The position numbers and the translations under genes were made by a program. This document shows, in pieces, positions 12,801 to 24,800 of a stretch of DNA of 64,000 nucleotides. Every line of letters begins with the position of its first letter. The stretch's first letter is position 1. Location of the stretch: NCBI GenBank assembly GCA_037893245.1, contig JBAIAA010000651.1, positions 248,001-312,000 of the forward strand, read 5' to 3'. The notes beneath the pieces were generated by a model. The model did no database searches, had not been told where the DNA came from, and saw nothing but the letters and a program-made list of their open reading frames with translations. Source of the stretch: Crossaster papposus. Its lineage: Eukaryota; Echinodermata; Asteroidea; Velatida; Solasteridae.

Positions 12801-15800
12801 ATCTTCATTTCTTTACAATACATTTTTAATGTAACTGAGAAAAAGATAATTTTCCAAAATTGTAAAAGACCAATGCATTACACTACAGAGTTGTGCCATA
12901 TATCAAATTAAAGCTTATTTCCTGATTTTTCTGACCAACTTTTATAGTTAATTGTTTTGTTTTGTTTAACACATCAGACTTAATTTTAAAGAGTGGGTGA
13001 CATATTTCATTCTTTCATTTTTGTTCTTGGTTATTTTCTCTTTTTTTTGCTAGGGTGTCCCCGGGGCCATTACGGTCTGATGTGTCGCCATCAATGTCAG
13101 TGCCAAAACGGAGGGGCTTGCAATGCCGAGAACGGAATGTGCACCTGTGCCCCAGGATGGAGGGGTCCAACTTGCAGTGAAGGTAAGGGAAAAAGAATGG
13201 ATTTATGGCCTGATCCATTACAAATTAGGGGAGAATTATTCAAATTTTTCAGTCATGTATTTGTTTGTGGACTAAAAATTCTTCTATTTCGGTTTTCTAT
13301 TTTACATGTCCCCATTTTTTTTACGCTCATTTTTATCAATGATTGTTATTTCTATTATAATTGTGTACGGTCAGGGGCCAATTTTATGGAGCTGCTAAGC
13401 ACAAAAATGTTCTGCTTTAAAAACAGGTGAAACAGGTTACCAGCCAAAACTCCATGTGATTTTTATGCTAAGCAATAAATCAGCTGAATACCAGTCACAA
13501 ACAATGTACACCACCTGCTAATTTGTTTTTCTAACACTGTTTTTGCCAAAGAAGAATTTTCATGCTAAGCATTTTTGTTTGCTTAGCTCCATATATTGAT
13601 CCCTGTTCATTTGTTCAAGAATTTGTTTCCCTCTTTAAAATATTTATTTTGAGGTGTCATTGTTCTGACTTTGCAATTCTTGTCCTAATACTGTTGTAAG
13701 TTACTATTTTTTTTTGTCTTCGTTCTTCAGAATGCGGTGCTGGGTATTTCGGCCAAGAATGTTCGGAACGATGCGAGTGTGAAAACAATGCTGGATGCGA
13801 CCCGGTCACCGGAGACTGTATCTGCACGCCAGGCTGGAGTGGACCTTTATGCAATACCGGTCAGAAGACACCCCCTACCCAAACAAACATTCAATCTAAG
13901 CCCGCCCCCAATTGTCCTCTGTTTTTACAAATCGATTGTTAAACCCATGCAGACACATCGATCCTTCCAAATATGTTCCTCAAATCAAAGAGCATGCATC
14001 AACTATATTCCACTAAATAATGGTTATTCGGTTTGGGGAAAAAAACTTGGGATAACCAGATTTGGAAATCTCTGATTTCTCCCACCACTAGCCATGTGTC
14101 CTTAAGCAAGATACAGTATCTTTAGCCATTCTGCAGATTTGTTTAACCAGTTCGTGCCGGGATTATTTTTAACGAAACTCTATCTAAGGCAAGCACACCC
14201 ACACATTTCCGGCCTTGCTCGCTGCTGACAGACATTTTCGGCCTTGCTCGTGACGTGTTTATGCGTCATCCGTTTTGAATCGCGGGAAAACTGCGTGTAT
14301 ATACATCCTCCGGCGCAAACTGGTTAAACACCAGCACATTCGTGAACCAACTATTTTTCTAATTGACAGTTGAAGTTTGAGTGAATAACTCGTTTATTTG
14401 TTCCCTTATCCAGTGTGTCCGCACGGTGTCTACGGTGAAAACTGCGAAAACGCCTGCATGTGTCTGCACGGGGCGCAGTGCGATCACATCAGTGGGTCCT
14501 GTGAGTGCGCTGCAGGATGGAGGGGAGCTATCTGCGACAAAGGTACGTTGGTCTGGTCTCTTGTTTACAAACCCTGCTTTAAAAAGCTTCAAAGTGACAG
14601 CTTGACAAAAGGAATTACTTTACAATGTTCGCTCTTTTTTTCATAGCTTGTCCTGATGGTTACTGGGGTTTTGACTGCCAGAATAACTGTGAATGCGGTC
14701 ACGGGGCGCGCTGCGACCTTGCCAACGGACAGTGTAACTGCCGACCTGGCTACACTGGCGATTACTGCGAAGAAGGTAAGGGGCACCACGCCCGCTAGGA
14801 GACCATGCCCGCTAGGGCTGGATATTTTGTGATAATTTAATATTCAGTTATTCTATCTTAGACTTGGCCGAAATGTTCGGATATCCAAAATATGGATGGA
14901 CTTGCGAGAGACTTGGGAAGGACTTGGGAAGGACTTGCGAGAGACTTGGGAAGGACTTGGAAAGAACTCAAAAAGGACTTGGGAAGGACTTGGGAAGGAC
15001 TTGGGAAGGACTTGGAAAGGACTTGGAAAGGACTTGGGAAGGACTTGGGAAGGACTTGGGAAGGACTTGGGAAGGACTTGGGAAGGACTTGGAAAGGACT
15101 TGGAAAGGACTTGGGAAGGACTTGGGAAGGACTTGGGAAGGACTTGGGAAGGACTTGGAAAGGACTTGGGAAGGACTTGGGAAGGACTTGGGAAGGACTT
15201 GGGAAGGACTTGGGAAGGACTTGGGAAGGACTTGGGAAGGACTTGGGAAGGACTTGGGAAGGACTTGGGAAGGACTTGGGATGGACTTGGGAAGGACTTG
15301 GGAAGGACTTGGGAAGGACTTGGGAAGGACTTGGGAAGGACTCGGGAAGGACTCGGGAAGGACTTGGGAAGGACTTGGGAAGGACTTGGGAAGGACTTGG
15401 GAAGGACTTGGGAAGGACTTGGGAAGGACTTTGGAAGGACTTGGGGAGGACTTGGGAAGGACTTGGGAAGGACTTGGGAAGGACTTGGGAAGGACTTGGG
15501 AAGGACTTGCGAGAGACTTGGGAAGGACTTGGAAAGAACTCAAAAAGGACTTGGGAAGGACTTGGGAAGGACTTGGGAAGGACTTGGAAAGGACTTGGGA
15601 AGGACTTGGGAAGGACTTGGGAAGGACTTGGGAAGGACTTGGGAAGGACTTGGGAAGGACTTGGGAAGGACTTGGGATGGACTTGGGAAGGACTTGGGAA
15701 GGACTTGGGAAGGACTTGGGAAGGACTTGGGAAGGACTTGGGAAGGACTCGGGAAGGACTCGGGAAGGACTTGGGAAAGAACTTGCAAAGAACTTGGGAA

Positions 15801-18800
15801 GGACTTGGGAAGGACTTGGGAAGGACTTGGGAAGGACTTTGGAAGGACTTGGGAAGGACTTGGGAAGGACTTGGGAAGGACTTGGGACGGACTTCCAATT
15901 TCACTTAGACCGGATTGCGATGACTTTCACAACTGAACCGCCTTCCCCCATTATTTTCCTATCCCTGAATATTAATCTTCTATTTGATATATTTGTGCAG
16001 AGTGTTCCGTCGGTGAGTGGGGAATGGACTGTATCCACCCATGCGACTGTGAGAATGACGCAATCTGCGATCACGTGAGCGGCCGCTGTATCTGCGCTAA
16101 CGGCTGGAGAGGAATTCGCTGCAACAAACGTTAGTTGGAACTTGTCTTGTTTGTTTGTTTTAAAAAAAAATGTTATTTTAGAAGACCAGACTCCATATTA
16201 TTCAGAACAGTAGAGAGGGAAATTGCAGTAAAGTGTCTTGCCCAAGAACACATGCTGTACCGGCTAGCTTGTCTTCCCAGTGGAGAGGGAAATTGCAGTA
16301 AAGTGTCTTGCCCAAGAATACATGCTTCCCCGGCTAGCTTGTCTTCCCAGTGGAGAGGGAAATTGCAGTAAAGTGTCTTGCCCAAGAACACATGCTTCCC
16401 CGGCTAACTTGTCTTCCCAGGGGAGAGGGAAATTGCAGTAAAGTGTCTTGCCCAAAAACACACGCTGCCCCGGCTAACTTGTCAACATCTATATCATCCA
16501 TGTCTCCCTTGTTTGTTTGTTATTTACAGCCTGCGCGCCAGGGTTCTACGGAGTTAACTGTGGCCAGCACTGTATTTGCCGTAACGACGCCGAGTGTCAA
16601 TCGGTGACTGGAGAGTGCGTCTGCCCACCGGGATTCATCGGCCGCGCCTGCGAGTTCGGTAAAGTTGGAATCAAACTTGTAGCTTTTTAATAAAAAACAA
16701 ATGGTTACAACCAAAGGTTTGATCCATGTAAAAGTAGGGTATATTTTTAGTTGTCAGTAAGAAGTTGCTCGTTTGATCAGTGCCGTATGTAAACAACTCC
16801 TAATATGAACATTGGTTCACATGTCGACCAATAGGAAGAGGTAAACTGTCAAAGATATTTATAAAAAAGTGATTAACGTTTGGGTAAATAAATTAGAAAA
16901 AGTGATGAATTTCTAGTTTTTGAAAACATTTCCGAGTGACTGATATTGTACTGGATCGTAACAAATGCTTTAAGAGTACTGACGCTGACGGTAACAAATT
17001 CAACCTGTCCAATTATTTGTCGACCGTTGATCTTTCTGCAGAGTGCGCTCCGGGTTTCTTTGGTCCGGGCTGTGATCGGGAGTGTGAATGTCTTAATGGT
17101 GGCACGTGTAACCCCGAGGATGGGTCATGTGACTGCCCGGCCGGCTGGTACGGAAATCACTGCGAAGAAGGTGAGAATTTGAAGATTTCCTGAAAGTAGT
17201 TTTCAGCTTCGAAAGACGAACAACAACGGCATAAACAATATGATGTAGTTACATAGTTAACTAGTGTGGTATATTAGTGGATGAATGTAGAGAAACGGGG
17301 TCAGCTGACGCCTATCAACCAATCAGCAGTTTTGTCCACATATGCGACCCGCTCCTGGAAGATGTGATATAAGTTGAAAAAACAAAAGTTGTGGTGACAT
17401 GACGTTTTAGCTTCTGTGGAATTCAAATTACACAACTGAGAAAACAGGCTTCGAAACACAACAAAACTAAAACAATACATTAGAACATGTATTCTTAAAA
17501 TACATGCAGCTTTTTTTTGTTAATTCAATCTGAAACTTTGGATAATAAAGATGTCATTTAAGGCAAAAAATGAACACGAATTTTGATAAACAATTTCACC
17601 CTCTCAACTTTAACAGGCCATTACACATAAATGCATATGGAGACTTATATCACTTTTTCCTTGATCAGGTCACATATATCGGAAGTTGGTACGAAAATGG
17701 CTACAGTATGTGTAATTAATTTCTCCTTTTTCTACAATTTTGTTTTATTTGCACTATGAAACAATGTCTAATAAAAGCCAAACTTGCAGGATGAATTAAA
17801 ATAACCACTCTCATATACTTGTGTTCATTGAGAAAGTACAGTCCTCCATTTTACTCAACACTCATTCCTGATTGGTCAGTGCATAAAGATGACGTCATTT
17901 CACTGCTTTCTGATTGGTGGATTTGTTGCAGAGTGTATGGCCGACTACTGGGGCAAGAGCTGTATGCAGCGCTGCCTATGTGTGAATGGTGACTGCGACG
18001 GCATGTCTGGTGCCTGCGCTTGTCTGCCCGGTTGGAGGGGAATCTACTGCAGCAAAGGTGAGTAGTCGGGTTCACTGATTGTAAAAGTCCATATTCAATC
18101 AGGAATAAATATAAAAAATAGCATTCAAAGGTAATATACAACATTTTTCAAGTCAAACTTGGTGGAATTATGTTAACATATTTTACACAATCTAAAAAGA
18201 GTAAGATTGTGAATTGTATTGTGGTGAATTCATAACATCTCCAATTTCTATTTTCCTTATTTCCTGTTCGTTTTTGGAAGTATCTGAGAAAATAATTTTC
18301 CAAAACCTCAACACCTTGAGTTTTAAGAATCTATATGATTAATCATTTGTTTGTTTGTTTGTTTTTTTCTGTTGCCAGCTTGTCATGAAAGCTTGTACGG
18401 AGACGACTGTTCACTCCCGTGTGCTTGCGGAGAAGGCAACCCGTGCAATCACGTCACCGGGAATTGTACCTGCCCAGCTGGGTTCAGCGGCCACGAATGC
18501 AGCCTGCGTAAGTCTCGTATCCAACTAGAACAGCAATATTTGTGCCGCCGAATTGTCATCAATTTGAAATATATTTTGTTTTCTTATGTTGCCTGGTTTC
18601 AGTTTGAAAATTCCGAACCAATGACGTTCATAGCCTTTCACTTTCATCGTCGGAGAAGTTACTATGTACTTGTTGAAGTAGCCTACGGGTGCTCAATTCC
18701 ATATTCTGAAATCGGTTCCTGACATCAACGGTCGCGTACTCGAGCACCAGGTTCCGATAAACAGCCCTAAGACCGATCTGAGTTACTTGTTGTGATTTAC

Positions 18801-21800
18801 TAGGCAGGTTTTGGTGTTTCACATGATGCCCTTCTTTTTGTTTCATCTTCAGAGTTAAGGCCCGTTCATACGCGACGCGAAAGCGAACACGAATAAGGTG
18901 ACGCTGGGCACGTTTACGCGCTACGAATTCGCGAAAGTAGAACAACTCCGGCGAAAGTTGAACAACTCCAGCGAACTCCGGCGAACTTTCAACTCCGGCG
19001 AACTTTCAACTCCGGCGAACTTTCAACTCCGGCGAACTTTCAACTCCGGCGAACTTTCAACTCCGGCGAACTTTCAACTCCGGCGAACTTTCAACTCCGG
19101 CGAACTTTCAACTCCGGCGAACTTTTGCTGCAAATGTTTTGCGACGTCAAATTCGCTTTTGCTTTCGCATTCGTGTGAAGGGTGTTCTGGCATTGAAGAT
19201 TTCAAATAATGGCCACCAGAACCACAACCGTAATTTTAAAATCGTATTTGTTGATACAACAGCGTTTTTTATTTGATTTTGGTTACAGCATGTCCGCAGG
19301 GTAGCTGGGGCGAGGGTTGCGATGAGGTTTGCAACTGCAATGACAACGCTCTTTGTGATTCGGTGACGGGAGAATGCCAGTGCAAGCCAGGCTTTCACGG
19401 AAAACATTGCTCTAAAGGTACTTAATAACTCTTTGCATTAACAACCAAAGTTAAAGGTAGGATACACCATTTGCAGATATCAAAAACAAATTACTAATGA
19501 TTTTTGTAGGAAATATTTTACTTATTTGAAAGTAAATAATGATTGTAGGCATCCAGCATCCAGTATTACGCTAAATATCCCAAAAAACTGTTTTTAAAAC
19601 TGTTTTTAAAAATTGTTATAAATCACTCCAGTTACTTTTGTACCTGACACTTTTGTCCACGATTGTCGTTACAGATTGTCACCACGGTCGTTACGGGCCC
19701 AATTGTCACCAGCATTGCGTCTGCGGTAATGGCGCGTCATGCGATGCGGCAGACGGCACGTGTCACTGTCAGCCAGGCTGGATTGGACCAACATGCGATC
19801 AGTGTAAGTCTGGAATTAACGGCACGCCTTCTGCCGTAAACATCGTCTCGTCAACGACTAATATCGAAATTGTTCTCCAATTTTTGAAATCTGGAATTCC
19901 TGAGGATTTACGGTTAAGGCGTTTCCTGTAAAAGCTAATTTCAAAGAAATGATGTTGGTATTTTGAGGGAGTCTTCGAGGCAAATTGTGACCTACTGAGG
20001 CTATGAGGAATGTCCATCAAAACCATGTTTCAAGTAATTGGCACCTGAATTTGGCCAAAAAGTAAAAAATTGTTTCAAAATCGCTTCCGAGTTTTCTGAG
20101 TTGCCAGGGTATCTAAGATTCACACTAGGCATTTTTATTGTGCAAAAAGACCCCCAAATGTAGGAGTTTTTTAAAATGTTTTTATTGGGTTTTTTTTTCT
20201 GCACTAGCTTGCCCAGAAGCCACCTACGGTATGTTCTGCTCGGAGAAATGCGATTGCGACAACGGCGCTCCCTGTGATCATGTGAACGGCACGTGCCAAT
20301 GTGTACCAGGCTTTGCCGGAGACCGCTGTGAAAGAAGTAAGTGAATTTCATCTTCTCAACGGAAGTTGGCCATAATTCTCCGATATCGTGTATAATCTGC
20401 TAGAATTCTTCGAGGATTTTGTAGGATACAGGACGGTAGCCCAGCCACTAGTACTTAACATGCAACTTGAAACCGTTATGTCCCAGGCATTCATTTGGGT
20501 ACAGTAAACTGTATTTCAAAATACTACACAATTCTCATAGGCCAGTGTAGAGGGAGTACTACAAACTCAAGTAGTATATTAGGTAACGTTAGAGTTAAAG
20601 GGATCGTTATACGTTTGGTAATTGGAACCCACTGTTTGTTTCAATCCTATATAGTTATAGATATATACCATTAAAATAACCTGTACAAATTTCATTTCAA
20701 AAGGTGGTAGCGCTTTTGAGATATTGCCGAAAATCTGGAGCGGTTATGTCCACGCAGGAAGAATAATCTGCATTGGAATACACAGTCTGAGAAACGTCAC
20801 TGCAGTAACGCTTCTCAGATTCAAATTTGTTGGGATAAAAAGTGATATCTTTTTCATAACCGCAGTACTTCGAAGTGAAAAGTTTCTAAAAATGCATTAT
20901 ACTATCCAAAGCTGCTGTACTTCTTACCAAGTAAGTTTTTATTGCCAATAATTTTTGGAGTAATTACCAAATGTATACGATCTTTAATCGATTCTATTCT
21001 TCTTTTTCGTCGTTTAGTTTGCCAGACCGGAACCTATGGCGCAAGCTGTGAACTGATCAAGGATTGTCACAATGGCGGCGTATTGAACTCCTCGACTGGA
21101 CTATGTTCGTGTAGTTTGGGTTATACCGGGGAAACATGCCAAAACGGTAAGTATTTTTTGTTGGGGGGGGGGGGGGGGGGGGTTCTGATTTTGTGGGCGG
21201 AATTCCTACTTTGTTGACTCCGAAAAATTAAAATATCATTAAATTTTTCTCATAAAATGGTTCACACTTTTCAAAAACTGTTTTGCTATGTGTAACCATT
21301 GAATCATAAAAGTGTGTATATTTTCAATTGAATACAAAGTATAATATTCTATCTCTTAAATACAAGCCAATTTTATTGAAATCACACTATTCCTTCCAGA
21401 ACCTGAAAATGTATTCCTGTTAGACATTTTGTTTACAGTAAATCTTTTTTCTGACAGTAAATTGGCATGTCGGTGATAAATAACATAGTTGCTATTTTTT
21501 TTTGTTTTTTTAATCTCTAATCATACACTGCAATGCATCCATTTGAGCGACGCTTAATTTACCAATTAAAGCTCTGGTTCATTGTCAATTATACATTGGG
21601 TTACACAAGCCCAGTACTAATTGAGCAGGTATTAATCATTAATTAGTTTTACTGCCCTGGCACTTCGAAGGCCAAGAAAAAACAATTCTCAATTCCGTCA
21701 CTGCCGTTATAAAACAAAATGCAAATTGAAATGGAGTGTAATTTGGCCGGTGCTGGTTTCTGGCGACTGGTAATTCTTTGATAGAGAAGTTGACAGAATA

Positions 21801-24800
21801 ATCGTTTTGCAAACATGAGAAATGCTTGCCACGATAATTCCTAGCGACACTCCATTAATGTAAAAAAAAGCTTAGCTCAAGTTCAGCAAGGTAAACCTGC
21901 AGTTTATATATTTAATAGATTTCCACAAGTTTGAGTGATTATTTATTAATATCTTTCTGGTAATGAAACCAAGGATCCTTCAAAAGTGCCCCAGGCACTG
22001 TAGCTCGTAAGCCTGAAGAAACCTGTAGAGAGAAGACAATGAGAAGAAGGTACAGTTTTAGAGGTGGGAGGAAAACCCCAGAAGAATATCCTGGGAAAAC
22101 CCACAGAATCAGGCAGGGACTGAAAACCCAATCCATATATTGACCCAGGCCGGATTCGAACCCGAGTCATAGTGATGGAAGGCGAGGAAAGAACCGCTAT
22201 GCCAACCTGAATCTCTTGCAAGATTTCACAAAATTTCAGCCCTCCAATTTTCCTGTAGATGTGACATTATGTGCGTATTAATTGTATGAATTGTATTCAC
22301 AACATGAAATTAGCATAACTATTTCTGTGAATATTCAAATATTAAGAGATTTTTGTTCTTTGTTAATACCATCTTTACAACTAAAAGCTATTGCTATATT
22401 AAGTTTTTCCAGTTCTCTTTTTTATTTTAAAAATAATTTAATAACCCTGAAAAAGATGTCTTGTTTTGAGATTAAAAACATACACTTGGTGAATGTGCCA
22501 CTGGTCTGTCTTGTCACAGAGTGCCAGTCTGGTCGGTATGGCCCCAACTGCGAGCTGGAATGCGCCTGTGAGAACTTCGGAAGCTGCGATCATATGACAG
22601 GATGCTGCGAGTGCGAGGATGGTTTCTTTGGTCAGCGTTGCGAGTACGGTAGGTCTACATTTCAACATATAAATTGGCTCAAAAAATGGCCTCTTCAGCT
22701 AATAATAGTAAAAAAAGTGGTCTTATATGCAAAGTTAAAGTCCAATTCCAATTAAACTTGGGTCATGGATGCAATATTAACCTTTATATTAGGGTAGTGT
22801 TAAAGGTCAAGTACTGAGGTCAAAGTTATTTGAGGTTAAGTTCTGAAATACGTTTGAATTGTAAAACTTGTCTCATTTGAAAACTTGAACTCCAATTGCA
22901 ATCGAACTTGGTTCATATATGCATTATGGAAACTTGCACGTGATGCTGATATTAAAGGTCACACACTGATGTCAAAGGTCATTTGAGGTCAAGTGGTTTT
23001 TCTACTTCTTTTTTACCTCTATCCTTATTTTTATAGACAGAACACCTCTTCTTTTTTTTTCTTTTTTTTTTTGACGACACAAATTTTCTTGTTTGTTTCT
23101 CATCAGTTTGTGATCCTGGTTTCTACGGGTCCTACTGCAGCCGTCAGTGCGAGTGCCATCCGGCCGCCGAGTGCGACCCGGTCAGCGGTCAGTGCCGCTG
23201 TCCGGCGGGCCGAACGGGGCCGGAGTGCAAGCAGTCCTGCCCGCTGGGCTTCTACGGCCGCAATTGCCTGGACATGTGCAACTGCCTCAATCTCACCATG
23301 TGCAATCCGGTCAGTGGGCGGTGCGAGTGTCCGCCGGGCTTCACCGGTCAACGCTGTGAGGAAGGTGAGGCCTATAGTGACCCTCACTTGTCTAATAAGA
23401 GCAATTAACGTAAAATGCGAAGTGAATGCCAATGCGAAGTGAATCCATTAATTTAACCCTAACTCCCTAGGGTGTGTGCAAAATCATATTGATATCGGAG
23501 GACTTAGGAGGGTTAGAGTTAAAGGGATAGTATACCTTTTGCAACTTTCCAAAAATGAACCAACCATTATCATTCAAAAGCTTACTTGATGTACAAATAT
23601 TCATAAATCTAAACTCCCGGTGAAATTATTCTTTCTGGCGTGCTATCAATTTGAAGAAAATTATGAAAGAAGTCCAAAAATGCACCTCAGAGACCCATTT
23701 TTGGAAATGTCCAAAAATATACAGCATTCACAGAGCTAAAAAATGTTCAGGTTAGTTGTCTAGTACCCTTCTTCAGATTTTGAGATCTTTGCTTTTTTAA
23801 CCAGTTCGCGCCGGATGCATATATACACGCAAAGTTTTCCCCAGATTCAAAACGGATGACGCATAAACTCGACACGAGCAAGGCCGAAAATGTCTGTCAG
23901 CAGCGAGCAAGGCCGGAAATGCGTGGGTGTGCTTCCCGGTACTGGCGGCCTGAACCCGCTTCGGATCAAGTTTCGTTAAAAAATAATCCCGTGCGTCGGC
24001 TCGGTGATGTTAAAATAATCCCGGCGCAAACTGGTTAAAAGAAAAAAATGCCCAAAAATGTAAAACTGAAAAATGGTATGATACCTTTTAAAGGGAATAT
24101 ACAACATTTACTGCTGCTGTAATTTTCAGAAGTGGATGTAACAAATTGTTTGGATTTGTTTGCAGAATGTCTGGATGGCCACTACGGTCCCAACTGCCAG
24201 TTTATCTGTTCCTGCGCTAACGGAGCCGCTTGTAATCCTACGACTGGCAGCTGTGATTGTGTAGACCAGTGGATGGGTCCAACATGCGAACAAGGTAATT
24301 ATTATACACATAATGTGACCAGGGTCCAATTTCATAGCGCTGCTAAGCACACGATTTTCTGCTAACCGAGACTCCGTCTATTTCATGGGGACCGTAAGCA
24401 GTAAGCGCAGCAAAAGGCACGCTTAACCTAGCGGGAAAATTTGCTTAAATCAGTGACGTAACAGTAGAATCTCCATGCGCGTGCAAACGTTAGCACAAAA
24501 ACGCCGTGAAATAGGTTAGCAAATTTTTCTGCTAAAGTTAGCACAACTTTTCCGCTAACTGATAAGCAGCTCTATGAAATTGGGCCCTGCTCAAACAAAA
24601 CCCGGACAAAGTCGCACAATGTGTTTTATTACAATGTACTCCTGAAGTCATTTCGGGGTGGATTTTACAATTTTTAGGTTTGGGGTTTTCCCAAAAACTA
24701 TTAATCTACAATCTCCACAAATTTAAACATAATCCGTCACCCAGAAGTATTTATTTGGGGGTTGATTTTGTGAAACAATTGTGTATAGAAATAATACGCT

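Noticed and set aside
14858-16078. ORFs of 191-404 codons on both strands
   Set aside because: All arise from the stop-free 11-bp minisatellite. They run in several frames at once and have no start context or domain.
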